47,771 nucleotides of DNA from Succinivibrionaceae bacterium (GCA_017480795.1 JAFURY010000113.1:1-47771), one strand, 5' to 3'; positions 33,496-41,112 are shown, numbered from the stretch's first letter. Notes: generated by a model from the sequence alone, not told the origin. Numbers and translations: made by a program.

Positions 33496-33651
33496 ATGAC
33501 CTATAAGCTAATGAAGCGGATCATCGAAAAGGGCGGCTATGACCGCGAAAAGACCCTGCAAAAGCTGGATGTGTTTCTGATGGCTGACCGCATCACCGTG
33601 GAAGAATACCAGGAGCTGGTGGAGCTGATGGGAGGCGCGGACAATGAATAA
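33496..33651 (+). CDS. small helical phage protein, paralogue 2 (51 aa)
   Basis: I prefer ATG 33496 (GGAGGT upstream) because the product then aligns end to end with paralogue 1 (LMKRIIEKGGYDREKTLQKL). The frame is open from ATG 33415, which overlaps the previous stop and would add 27 residues. Tandem duplication is evident. The last bases overlap the DGR target start. Confidence 0.55.
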   Translation: MTYKLMKRIIEKGGYDREKTLQKLDVFLMADRITVEEYQELVELMGGADNE

Positions 33652-34870
33652 CAGCCCGCTTGAACTGCTGGCCGAGCGCTACGATAACAAGGTGCTGTAT
33701 GATGGCGACGGCAATCCGTCCATTTTCGTAAAGCGAAACAAGGTCAAAAGCAATTTCTTCGACGCTTCCCTGCCGGATCATACCCACCCGGCCTTTATCG
33801 TCAACGGCACCGAGGACGATTACGAACTGTACGGCAAGTACAAGGCATCTGAGCTGAAACCCAATGGCACCCTGTACAGCCTGCCCAATATGCCGCCCCG
33901 CGTAACGCTGGGGCATGATCCGTTCCGCACCCGCATGAACTCTTTCGGCGGCAATGTTACGGGCATGACGATTGCGGATCACGGCCTGTTGCTGCTGGAG
34001 GCGCATAAATACGGCTATGTTCCCAAGGGAAACAACAGCTACGGCGTGGATTACCGCGACGGCAGCCGTTACGAACTGAACAAGGCCGTAACCGTTGGCA
34101 CCAAGCGCGTGTTCCGGGGCTGGGAGTATGAATGCCTGATCGCCCATACCACCAGCGCCGAGCTGCTCCCCAGCGAAACGCCGACCCATTGGAAGAAGGG
34201 AAAGCATATCGGCGGCGAGCCTGTCAAAGAGCAGTATAAAGCGGATAATGCCTATAACGGCTATAACACCCTGACCGGCAGCGGCCCCTCTTCCTGGTAT
34301 CTCAACAATGATGTGGGCGATATGGCCGATCCCCAAGGCAACTGCACCGAACAGGTTTACGGTTTCCGGCTGGTGAATTTGGAAATCCAGATCATCCCGG
34401 ACAATAACGCTGCTGATCCTGCCTGCGATACGACGGCCAATTCCGCTGCGTGGAAAGCCATCCTTCCCCATCAAAGCGATGACGGATACGATCTGGTGGA
34501 GCCTGGGACCGCTGGCACCGTGCATTACGCCTGGATGAATGGTAAAGTCACCTTGACGGCCCGGACCCTGGACGATGAAGAATTTGACGGCCAGCAGCGC
34601 AATACTCCTTTCAAGGATATGGCCGTAGACAGCGCCACCATGCCCTATGTGCCTTATATTTTGAAGGAGCTGGGCCTTGCACCCATTGCCGGAACCACTG
34701 TTCAAGGCAACTTCTACATCCAAATGACGAAGGACGAGCGCGTGGGGCGGCGTTCCGGCAGCTGCAACAACACGTCCTACGCGGGCATGGCCTATCTCCA
34801 CTGCAACGCCCCGCGCTCCCACGCCTACGCCTACTACGGCGGCCGCCCCCGCTCCCGTCCCGAAACCTGA
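33644..34870 (+). CDS. DGR target protein with C-terminal variable lectin-type fold
   Basis: A 408-aa protein behind GGGAGGC. The last 40 residues are encoded by the variable repeat, and residues 373, 374, 379, 386, 389, 393, 395, 397 and 398 differ from the template. The preceding region (NFYIQMTKDERVGRRSGS...) fits the end of a C-type-lectin or formylglycine-enzyme-like fold used by DGR targets. The N-terminal 130 residues (SLPDHTHPAFIVNGTEDDYE) presumably attach it to the virion. It lies just after fibre genes, so a receptor-binding role is inferred. The variable sites now hold Ser, Cys, Tyr, His and Ala. Confidence 0.85.
   Translation: MNNSPLELLAERYDNKVLYDGDGNPSIFVKRNKVKSNFFDASLPDHTHPAFIVNGTEDDYELYGKYKASELKPNGTLYSLPNMPPRVTLGHDPFRTRMNSFGGNVTGMTIADHGLLLLEAHKYGYVPKGNNSYGVDYRDGSRYELNKAVTVGTKRVFRGWEYECLIAHTTSAELLPSETPTHWKKGKHIGGEPVKEQYKADNAYNGYNTLTGSGPSSWYLNNDVGDMADPQGNCTEQVYGFRLVNLEIQIIPDNNAADPACDTTANSAAWKAILPHQSDDGYDLVEPGTAGTVHYAWMNGKVTLTARTLDDEEFDGQQRNTPFKDMAVDSATMPYVPYILKELGLAPIAGTTVQGNFYIQMTKDERVGRRSGSCNNTSYAGMAYLHCNAPRSHAYAYYGGRPRSRPET
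34738..34857 (+). repeat. DGR variable repeat (VR)
   Basis: 120 bp at the 3' end of the target gene, aligned without gaps to 35415-35534. Ten positions differ (34761, 34764, 34778, 34799, 34808, 34809, 34820, 34826, 34832, 34835) and all ten are A in the template. The 3' end (34836-34857) is identical and GC-rich, as expected for the initiation-of-mutagenic-homing segment. Immediately after it the two copies diverge. Confidence 0.92.
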
Positions 34871-34891
34871 AATCCGAAGCCCGTAATCTGA

Positions 34892-34916
34892 GGGGCCGCG
34901 CGGTAGCGCGTGCCCC
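34892..34916. promoter_or_regulatory. hairpin 3' of VR with GGTA tetraloop
   Basis: GGGGC and GCCCC, then CGCGC/GCGCG with one bulged T, close on the loop GGTA at 34902-34905. It sits 34 bp after VR and 21 bp after the target stop. Known DGRs carry a short hairpin with a GRNA-type loop just 3' of VR that raises homing efficiency; GGTA fits that pattern. Followed by AAAATTTTT, so it could double as a terminator. Confidence 0.6.
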
Positions 34917-34943
34917 CGAAAATTTTTCAGAAAGGCCGCAATA

Positions 34944-35330
34944 ATGGAAGATGATATTCTGCTGGATGGTCAACATACCTTGCAGCTGGTCGAAAAGCTG
35001 ATTGATACGGTGGATCGGACAATGGATCATTGGCCATATTTCTACAAAATGAAATATGGCCTGCAAATCAGCAATCACCTGACGCATATGGAAGAATTAT
35101 GCGTAGCGGCCAATAAGAAATATTTCAAGAAAACGACGCTTCAGGAGCTGGATATAACCAATACCCAATTAAAATTTCTGATCCGGCGCGTGGGTAAACA
35201 GACCTACCGCAACAAACGCGGCGACGAAAGAAAGCTGCTGCCCGATGGATTGCGGGAGGAATGGGACAGCCAAACCGTCGAGATCGGAAAGAGGATCGGG
35301 GCCTGGATCAAAAGCCAGGGCAACAAATGA
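34944..35330 (+). CDS. avd: DGR accessory variability determinant (Avd-like)
   Basis: A 128-aa helical protein between target gene and template. The regular long helices (HTLQLVEKLIDTVDRTMDHW, LTHMEELCVAANKKYF, LDITNTQLKFLIRRVG) and high net basic charge fit the pentameric four-helix-bundle Avd, which binds the reverse transcriptase and template RNA. Start behind AAAGG. The size is that of known Avd proteins. Symbol given by family and context, not by a search. Confidence 0.8.
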   Translation: MEDDILLDGQHTLQLVEKLIDTVDRTMDHWPYFYKMKYGLQISNHLTHMEELCVAANKKYFKKTTLQELDITNTQLKFLIRRVGKQTYRNKRGDERKLLPDGLREEWDSQTVEIGKRIGAWIKSQGNK

Positions 35331-35414
35331 TTATATGCCGCGCATTGCGCGAACATATAACGGGGAACGCGCCGAAAATTGGCTCCGCTTTTGCCCATGC
35401 GCCCGGTTGTGTTG

Positions 35415-35534
35415 GCGCGTGGGGCGGCGTTCCGGCAACTACAACAACACGTCCAACGCGGGCATGGCCTATCTCAACTGCAACAACCCGCGCTCCAACG
35501 CCAACGCCAACAACGGCGGCCGCCCCCGCTCCCG
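35415..35534 (+). repeat. DGR template repeat (TR)
   Basis: The invariant 120-bp template. It contains about 26 adenines, largely in AAC triplets in phase with the VR reading frame. AAC is the codon that adenine mutagenesis can turn into many residues without creating a stop. It lies 84 bp after the avd stop and is transcribed with it. An open frame crosses it, but that follows from its similarity to VR and is not taken as a gene. Confidence 0.92.
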
Positions 35535-35885
35535 GACAGAGCAGAAAGAATTGTGGTATGTTACGCACAGCCACCAGCGATATAGGACGGGAGGGGCACG
35601 TTCTCTGGGGCCATACGGCCCAATGAAACGCCCGAAGCAACGGCCAAGGGCAAACGCTATGAAGCGCCCGGAAGGGCGTAAGGCTATGGTTGTAGGCAGA
35701 CACATACCCTAAAGCACCGTAAAGGCGCTTTAGGGTATTACAATCTATGCCGAGCGGATCACGCCACGCATAGCAATTCTGAGCGTCCGCGCAGCGGACT
35801 GAGGATGTGCGATTTTGCAAATCGCCATCCGAAACCCGCGCTTGCCGAAAGGCAGTAGCGCGGGGCGAAATGGGGCAGAGCTTCG
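35535..35885 (+). ncRNA. structured spacer of the DGR RNA between TR and RT
   Basis: 351 bp without a convincing gene. It contains four good hairpins: a 12-bp stem at 35704-35715/35727-35738; GTCCGC/GCGGAC with loop GCA at 35785-35799; GCGATTT/AAATCGC with loop TGC at 35809-35825; and CCCGCGCT/AGCGCGGG at 35835-35864 with an inner TGCC-GAAA-GGCA tetraloop. In the Bordetella DGR the spacer just 3' of TR primes and organises cDNA synthesis, so the same is inferred here. Confidence 0.6.
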
Positions 35886-37070
35886 ATGGAAAAGCTGCAT
35901 AATCTCAAAGAAAGCATCTGCTCCTATCAAAATCTGCTGGCCGCATACTATGAGGCCGCGCAGGATAAAGAATACCGAGCAGATGTTTTGGCCTTCTCCT
36001 GGAACCTGGAAGAAAATCTTTTCAGCATCCAGGAGGATCTTCGGAACGGCACATACAAGGTCGGAAAATACCGGGAATTTTATGTGCTGTACCCAAAACC
36101 GCGCCTGGTTATGGCCCTTGCGTTTCGTGACCGCGTGGTGCAATGGGCCATATACAGGCAGATCAATCCGTTTATTGATAAGCGTTTCATCACGCACAGC
36201 TACGGATGCCGGGAAAACAAAGGGACGCTGGCGGCGGCTGAATGCCTGCTGAACTGGATACGGATCATCAACAGGAAGCCGGACGCCGACGAATACCGCA
36301 TCATCAAACTGGATATTGCCAAGTATTTCTATCGCGTGGATCACGCCATCGTGCATCGGATTTACGCGGAATACACGGATGATGAATGGTTCCTTTGGCT
36401 GATTGATACCATCATCAATAACCCGGATGTGCCTTTCGGCTTGCCTTACGGCATGTCGCCGGACGATTGCCCGCGAAGCGAAAGGCTTTACGACGTGGGG
36501 ATGCCGATAGGCAACCTCACATCCCAGGAAACCGCAAACATATACCTGGATCAACTGGACAGGTATTGCAAATATACCCTGCACCTGCGCTATTATGTGC
36601 GCTACATGGACGATTTCTGCATCATCGTAAAGGGGCAGAAAGAGGCCGAGCGCATTATGGCACTGATCGAGGATTATTTGAGCAGGGAATTACATCTTGA
36701 TCTGAGCAAGAAAAGCCGTATCCTCCCCATTGGCAATAAGATTGAGTTTGTCGGCTTTGATATTACCGTTCACGGCCTCCGGCTGCGGAAGAAAACCGTG
36801 GAGCATATCAAAAACAGCCTGCTCCATGTGGCGGGTTTGTACGCCGACGCGCTGATCGATCTTGATACGGCGCTCCAGGTTGTACGCTGCTATCAGGGCA
36901 TGACTAAGCACGTAAACGGCTACGCCCTGCGCGTATGGATCGAACAGCATATTGCACTTCAACGGAAAGAAGGGATGCCGGATGGAACAAGCACAGTCGC
37001 CGCCCAGGACGGGGCGGCATTTTTACACCGTCCAAGGACGAGCGGACGGCACGGTAGACGTGTATCTTGA
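35886..37070 (+). CDS. DGR reverse transcriptase
   Basis: A 394-aa protein. Palm motif A is LDIAKYFYRVDH (Asp143), and motif C is YMDD at residues 240-243. The DGR-type motif IGNLTSQ (208-214) replaces QGxxxSP of other retroelements. SYGCRENKGTLAA before motif A and GFDITVHGLRLRKKT after C complete the group II-like core. The start has only a weak ribosome binding site. The 3' end overlaps the next gene by 89 nt. With Avd it copies the TR RNA and misincorporates at adenines, generating VR variants. Confidence 0.92.
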   Translation: MEKLHNLKESICSYQNLLAAYYEAAQDKEYRADVLAFSWNLEENLFSIQEDLRNGTYKVGKYREFYVLYPKPRLVMALAFRDRVVQWAIYRQINPFIDKRFITHSYGCRENKGTLAAAECLLNWIRIINRKPDADEYRIIKLDIAKYFYRVDHAIVHRIYAEYTDDEWFLWLIDTIINNPDVPFGLPYGMSPDDCPRSERLYDVGMPIGNLTSQETANIYLDQLDRYCKYTLHLRYYVRYMDDFCIIVKGQKEAERIMALIEDYLSRELHLDLSKKSRILPIGNKIEFVGFDITVHGLRLRKKTVEHIKNSLLHVAGLYADALIDLDTALQVVRCYQGMTKHVNGYALRVWIEQHIALQRKEGMPDGTSTVAAQDGAAFLHRPRTSGRHGRRVS

Positions 37071-37227
37071 TCCCCGTGTGTATCCCATGACCACGCCGGA
37101 GGGCTTCACGGACTACGATATATCCGTCCGGGTGGTGCGGGGCGTAGCACCATTTGACGGGATGGAAGATGACATACGGGCGCGATACGACGCCTGGTGT
37201 GAAATTTCGGAGGTGATTTGGTTATGA
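36982..37227 (+). CDS. small hypothetical protein between RT and endolysin, 81 aa
   Basis: ATG 36982 lies inside the RT gene end behind AAAGAAGGG. A beta-rich product (RHFYTVQGRADGTVDVYLDP, TDYDISVRVVRGV). No family known to me. It sits after the RT but is more likely the first gene of the lysis module than a DGR component. Confidence 0.55.
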   Translation: MEQAQSPPRTGRHFYTVQGRADGTVDVYLDPRVYPMTTPEGFTDYDISVRVVRGVAPFDGMEDDIRARYDAWCEISEVIWL

Positions 37228-38072
37228 GTAAGCCGAGCGCAGAAGCGTTTTCCCTTGCCGGTGACAAATTTCTTGGCCGATCCTATGAGGAAATGGATTG
37301 CCAGCAGTTTGTGGAAAACGCAATGAAAGAGGTCGGGATCAGGAAAAATCTGGCGGGCAGTAATGCGTGGTTCCGCTTTGCGACCTGGACAGGAACGCCG
37401 GAGGAGTGCAAAAAGAAATTTGGCAGCATCCCGAAAGGGGCGCTGCTTTTCATTTGGTCCAATGATGGCGGCGAGAAAGCCAGGGGATACAAGGACGGCC
37501 TGGGCAATGCCAGCCACATCGGCATTAAAACCGGGCGAGGAAAAGGCGCGATCAATTCATCGAAGAGCCGCGGTGGTGTGTGTGAAAGCAAATTCGCAGA
37601 CAAATCTATCAAGGGCGGCTGGAACAGGGTCGGTCTGTGGGACGCCTTTGACTACGGCGACAATATCAACGCCGCCCTGGCAGGAAACCAGGGCAGCGAA
37701 GAAGGAGGGAAAGCATCTATGCAATACGCAATCGTTACCAGTCCAGACGGGGGCAAAGTGAACCTGAGAACAGGACCGGGAAAGCATGCCGATCTTGTCA
37801 ACCAGCTTTCGCCCGGAACGGAGGTCGAGATCGTTTCGGACGAAGGCGAATGGCTCCGCGTTACCAGCAAGAAGGGCAACGGATACATTATGCGTAAGTT
37901 CTTGGAAATGACCGGCAGCGCCGCCGAAAATTGGGACGGCGCATATATCCCTGCGAATGTGCCCGCAGCAACCGATCCCGTTGGGGATGGCCTGGATGAT
38001 GTACGGGCGGCGCTGGTAAGCATCCGGGATCAGGTGGACGCCCTGCTGGTGCGCCTGTCTGCTGCGGGCTGA
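37224..38072 (+). CDS. endolysin: NlpC/P60-type amidase/peptidase with SH3b domain
   Basis: A 282-aa protein behind GGAGGTG. The catalytic domain (about 1-150) has Cys26 in MDCQQFV and His98 in NASHIGI, the NlpC/P60 arrangement. A bacterial SH3 domain at about 168-229 (VNLRTGPGKHADLVNQLSPG) should bind the cell wall. The last 40 residues form a helix. It cuts peptidoglycan at lysis. It is followed by holin-type genes. Confidence 0.85.
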   Translation: MSKPSAEAFSLAGDKFLGRSYEEMDCQQFVENAMKEVGIRKNLAGSNAWFRFATWTGTPEECKKKFGSIPKGALLFIWSNDGGEKARGYKDGLGNASHIGIKTGRGKGAINSSKSRGGVCESKFADKSIKGGWNRVGLWDAFDYGDNINAALAGNQGSEEGGKASMQYAIVTSPDGGKVNLRTGPGKHADLVNQLSPGTEVEIVSDEGEWLRVTSKKGNGYIMRKFLEMTGSAAENWDGAYIPANVPAATDPVGDGLDDVRAALVSIRDQVDALLVRLSAAG

Positions 38073-38160
38073 TGGAGGGAAAAGCAATGTATAGCATCAG
38101 ATCGCCCGCCGCACTGGCATAGGAAACACAAGCCAAAACATGACAAGGAAGTGATAAACT

Positions 38161-38532
38161 ATGCCCGATTGGATTGTAAAATACTGGGTGCAATGGCTGT
38201 TTGGCCTGGTGATTGCTGCCCTTGGCGCGGCCTATAAACATCTGGCGAACAGGGTCAAAAAGGAGCGCGAGGAGCGCGAAGTCAAAGCCAAGCAGGATGC
38301 TGAAGAAATCAAAGCCCTGAAAAATGGGATGCGATCTATCCTGCGTCGGCAGATCATAGCGGATTGTGAGACTGCTCAACAGGACGAATACTGCGATACC
38401 ACCACCAAGGACACGATCAAAGACATGTACGACAGCTATCATGCCCTTGGTGGGAATGGCGTCGTATCGGCCCTGGTGACGCAAACAATGAATTTGCCAT
38501 CTGTAAGAAAGGACGATAGCCATGAAGATTGA
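38161..38532 (+). CDS. holin-like membrane protein, 123 aa
   Basis: One membrane helix at about 8-27 (WVQWLFGLVIAALGAAY) followed by a basic helix and coiled region. It is placed between endolysin and an LLH holin, so a holin or antiholin role is likely. Overlaps the next gene by 11 nt. Confidence 0.6.
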   Translation: MPDWIVKYWVQWLFGLVIAALGAAYKHLANRVKKEREEREVKAKQDAEEIKALKNGMRSILRRQIIADCETAQQDEYCDTTTKDTIKDMYDSYHALGGNGVVSALVTQTMNLPSVRKDDSHED

Positions 38533-39034
38533 TCTGACACCCGTATTCCAGGCCATCATTGCGCTGCTGGCCGCGCTGATCACCTACAAGCTGATCCCCT
38601 GGATCAAGGCGAGAACCACCAAGAACCAGCAGGATAATCTTGCTATGTTGTGCCGGACGCTGGTATACGCTGCGGAGCAGATTTTCGGCAGCGGCACCGG
38701 CAAGGACAAGATGCAGTATGTTCTTGACGCCCTGGAAGAAGCTGGGTATGATGTGGACAGCGAGAAAATCAAAGCTGCCATTGAGTGCGCGGTGCGAGAA
38801 ATGAATATATACGATGGCCCGGTGAAGCTCCCGGAGACGATACATGAGGCGATCCCCGTTGATCTGGAGATTACGCATTGGTCGCTGGAACAATTGAAGC
38901 TCTTTTGCGATATGAACAATATAGACGCCATCGGCTGCGTCACCCGCGAGGACTACATGGAGGCCATTGAGCGCGGCGGCACGGCCATGGAACATCTGGA
39001 AACCGAACCGCCCACGGAGGGCGGCGCGGACTGA
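38522..39034 (+). CDS. phage holin, LLH family
   Basis: A 170-aa product. The N-terminal membrane helix (PVFQAIIALLAALITYKLIP) followed by KNQQDNLAMLCRTLVYAAEQ and a soluble helical part is the LLH-type holin pattern. The extra C-terminal 65 residues (HWSLEQLKLFCDMNNIDAIG) are longer than in short members. Forms pores for endolysin release (family knowledge). Confidence 0.75.
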   Translation: MKIDLTPVFQAIIALLAALITYKLIPWIKARTTKNQQDNLAMLCRTLVYAAEQIFGSGTGKDKMQYVLDALEEAGYDVDSEKIKAAIECAVREMNIYDGPVKLPETIHEAIPVDLEITHWSLEQLKLFCDMNNIDAIGCVTREDYMEAIERGGTAMEHLETEPPTEGGAD

Positions 39035-39073
39035 TCGTGTCCGTGCCGCCTGATTGACACGACAAATATATAG

Positions 39074-39116
39074 GCCCTGCGGTGCCAGCAATGGAGGCAA
39101 CCACCGCAGGGCTTTT
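39074..39116 (+). terminator. intrinsic terminator of the late operon
   Basis: A 10-bp perfect stem GCCCTGCGGT/ACCGCAGGGC with a 19-nt loop, followed directly by TTTT. It lies 39 bp after the holin stop and closes the structural-lysis transcript. Confidence 0.75.
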
Positions 39117-39155
39117 CATTGCGTGAATAACAGGATCATGCTGGAGGATACGCCC

Positions 39156-39353
39156 ATGAAAAATCCCTGTAATAGAACATGTGCAGAGCGGACGGCTACA
39201 TGCCATGCAACCTGTGGCCGGTACGCGCTGTATGAGGCATGGTGCAGGGCGAAATGCAAGGAGCGGGAGGATGCCATTCACAATAAATATCAATCGCGGA
39301 GCGCAATCCGCAATGAGTGGAATAATCTGCGCAAGGGGAAGCGCGGAAAATAA
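39156..39353 (+). CDS. small Cys-rich phage protein, 65 aa
   Basis: ATG 39156 follows GGAGGA. The pattern CNRTCAERTATCHATCGRY plus CRAKC resembles short zinc-knuckle proteins of clostridial phages. The tail is basic. The long in-frame extension upstream crosses the terminator and is rejected. Confidence 0.6.
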   Translation: MKNPCNRTCAERTATCHATCGRYALYEAWCRAKCKEREDAIHNKYQSRSAIRNEWNNLRKGKRGK

Positions 39354-39397
39354 AATTTTTGCCCGCATTACATATCACTTTTGGGAGGAAATGACAG

Positions 39398-40099
39398 GTG
39401 AAAGCATACGCACGGAGGCCGGTAGGCTTCACAGAAAACATAGCGCTGGAGGAGCAGGAACGCCAGCGGGAGGAACGGCGCAGGCAGCACGCCAGCAAGC
39501 TCACCGGGGCGCATACTACCATGCCCATTAAGGATATGCGCATGGTGAACAGATGGGTACAAATCGCCAAGAAGCACGACGCAAACCGGCAGCGCGGCGG
39601 GGTAAGCTGGTATCTGCTGGTGCTGCTGGGCTTCAATACCGGGCTTCGCATCGGTGATCTTTGCAAATTGCGGGTGCGGGATGTACGGGACCGAGAGCGA
39701 GTGCGGATCATTGCGGAAAAGACGGGAAAGATGACCGATATTAAGCTACAATATGCCGCACAGAAAGCCATCAGCGCTGCCCTGGCTGGTCTTGACGATG
39801 ATGATTGGGCGCTGGGTAGCCGCCAAAAAGGACGCAAGGACGGGCAGAAAAAGCCCATTTCCAGACAAAGGTGCTATGGGATCATTACGCAGATAGCACG
39901 GGAAGCTGGATTTGACGAACATGTGGGCTGTCATACCATGCGCAAGACCTTTGCCTGGAACATGTATAAGACAACCGGCAACCTCCCCATGCTGCAAAAG
40001 GCGCTGAACCACAGCAGCCAGGAAGTGACACTGCATTATTTGGGGCTGGATCAGGTGGCAATGGACGAGGCCATAGACAAGATGCCGACGATCATGTGA
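39398..40099 (+). CDS. tyrosine recombinase / short phage integrase
   Basis: A 233-aa protein from GTG 39398 behind GGGAGG. Catalytic residues are visible: Arg84 in TGLRIGDL, His179 and Arg182 in HTMRK, His205 in NHSS and Tyr214 in LHYLG. It is short: the arm-binding N-terminal domain is missing and a charged helix (LEEQERQREERRRQH) takes its place. Could integrate the phage or resolve dimers; no attachment site was recognised. Confidence 0.8.
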   Translation: MKAYARRPVGFTENIALEEQERQREERRRQHASKLTGAHTTMPIKDMRMVNRWVQIAKKHDANRQRGGVSWYLLVLLGFNTGLRIGDLCKLRVRDVRDRERVRIIAEKTGKMTDIKLQYAAQKAISAALAGLDDDDWALGSRQKGRKDGQKKPISRQRCYGIITQIAREAGFDEHVGCHTMRKTFAWNMYKTTGNLPMLQKALNHSSQEVTLHYLGLDQVAMDEAIDKMPTIM

Positions 40100-40105
40100 G
40101 GGGGG

Positions 40106-40207
40106 ATGAAAATGCCGGATCATATGATCCTTTGGGCGTGTTGGTTTTACGTTTTAAGCATTTGTCTGCTAATGCAAAATACCCCGCGTCATTACCCGCA
40201 TATATAA
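40106..40207 (+). CDS. possible tiny membrane peptide, 33 aa
   Basis: An open frame directly after the recombinase, starting at ATG 40106 or, better spaced from GGGGGG, ATG 40112. It encodes one hydrophobic helix (MILWACWFYVLSICLLM). No other support, so treat as a candidate. Confidence 0.3.
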   Translation: MKMPDHMILWACWFYVLSICLLMQNTPRHYPHI

Positions 40208-40274
40208 TAGTAGGAATTTATCAGAAATAAGTTTAACACTCTATCCAAACGACAAACTAACGGGAGGGAACGCA

Positions 40275-40589
40275 ATGTATGTCAAACTGTCAGATGAACA
40301 GCTATTCTTAATCCGATACGCATTATTGAAAGCCTGCGCCTACGAAGTAGAAAACCTTAAATACATCGACCATTGCAGTGATACCAGGAAGCATCCGAGC
40401 ATCAGTGCGGCGCGAAGTCTCGTTGCGGAATATCTGAACATGCATCTTTTTCTTATGCAGGCCAGCGCTGCCAGTGGAACGAAGGGGGAACGCGACGAAG
40501 CAGAACGGGACGCATGGACAAATATCAAGATGGTTGCCGGGGAATGGAATAGGGAGATCAGGCGGATCAAGTCACACGAAAAAGTATAG
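40275..40589 (+). CDS. hypothetical helical protein, 104 aa
   Basis: Behind GGGAGGG, the last plus-strand gene. It is wholly helical (LSDEQLFLIRYALLKACAYE ... WNREIRRIKSHEK). No known family. It faces the minus-strand operon across a shared terminator. Confidence 0.6.
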   Translation: MYVKLSDEQLFLIRYALLKACAYEVENLKYIDHCSDTRKHPSISAARSLVAEYLNMHLFLMQASAASGTKGERDEAERDAWTNIKMVAGEWNREIRRIKSHEKV

Positions 40590-40617
40590 CTTGATCTGAA
40601 AACAACGGCGAAAATGG

Positions 40618-40663
40618 CAAAAAATCACCCCATGATGCACTTTCCGGGCTTCATGGGGGTGAT
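40618..40663 (-). terminator. terminator of the minus-strand operon
   Basis: ATCACCCCATGA and TCATGGGGGTGAT pair with one bulge. On the minus strand the stem is followed by TTTTTT (40618-40623 read as A6 on plus). It separates the two convergent gene blocks and may also weakly stop plus-strand transcripts. Confidence 0.7.
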
Positions 40664-40681
40664 GTTGTGTTTGATTGTCGG

Positions 40682-40840
40682 TCAGTCTTTACGCTCGCTG
40701 AAACCGATCACTGTAATGATCTGCTCGTTATGCTTCTTCGGTTCCCCGCACTCGGCGCGTTCCTGGTCGGCCTTGACTTGTACCCAGGATACGATCACGA
40801 CGGCGACGGCGGCAGCTATGCCGATAAGGATATAGGCCAT
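40682..40840 (-). CDS. small membrane protein, 52 aa
   Basis: ATG at 40840 with AAAGGAG upstream, ending at 40682. The N-terminal helix AYILIGIAAAVAVVIVSWVQ is followed by a hydrophilic tail. Last gene of the operon. Function unknown. Confidence 0.6.
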   Translation of the reverse strand: MAYILIGIAAAVAVVIVSWVQVKADQERAECGEPKKHNEQIITVIGFSERKD

Positions 40841-40895
40841 GCGTAATGCTCCTTTCTGCGGTCAGTATATCATGGGTCGGCGCCAATGAAAAGGC

Positions 40896-41066
40896 TTAAA
40901 CTCCAATATCGCTGCCGAGAACAACAAATTCACCATCACAGCTTAATTCAATGTCGCGTAATTCCCCGCTCACGGTATACTGCGCATTATCATATGTGAT
41001 CTCAAGCACAACATCCATATCGGACGGGTATTGTTTCAATTCCTCGACCAATTCTTTTACTGTCAT
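40896..41066 (-). CDS. small hypothetical protein, 56 aa
   Basis: The start at 41066 follows AGGAGG, which itself is stacked directly against the intergenic hairpin at 41078. The product TVKELVEELKQYPSDMDVVL ... resembles short phage proteins with a VxELVxxLxxxPxDxxV beginning. The longer ORF up to 41276 is an artefact running through the hairpin. Confidence 0.65.
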   Translation of the reverse strand: MTVKELVEELKQYPSDMDVVLEITYDNAQYTVSGELRDIELSCDGEFVVLGSDIGV

Positions 41067-41077
41067 ATTATCCTCCT

Positions 41078-41104
41078 GCCCGCGAATAATGCCCACGGGC
41101 GGGC
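41078..41104 (-). repeat. RBS-adjacent hairpin repeat, copy A
   Basis: On the minus strand GCCCGC...GCGGGC closes a loop containing GGGCATTATT, followed one base later by AGGAGG and ATG of the gene at 41066. Confidence 0.75.
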
Positions 41105-41112
41105 GTCGCTTC

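Noticed and set aside
33593..34822. 409-codon antisense ORF over the DGR target
   Set aside because: Shadow of the target gene; the same reasoning applies to the antisense frames over 25153-25968 and 36-37 kb.
35245..35712. 155-codon ORF across the template repeat
   Set aside because: It starts inside avd and is open because TR mirrors the coding VR; beyond TR it shows no protein character and no RBS.
38086..38121. 11-codon ORF after the endolysin with a good RBS
   Set aside because: Too short to support; might be a leader peptide but nothing else points to it.
40614..40835. Plus-strand 73-codon ORF
   Set aside because: Begins inside the terminator hairpin and is antisense to the small membrane protein gene with a proper RBS.
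40841..40895. Possible minus-strand promoter (TTTTCA, 17 bp, TATACT)
   Set aside because: The -35 box is weak and the site lies within an operon; not enough to call.
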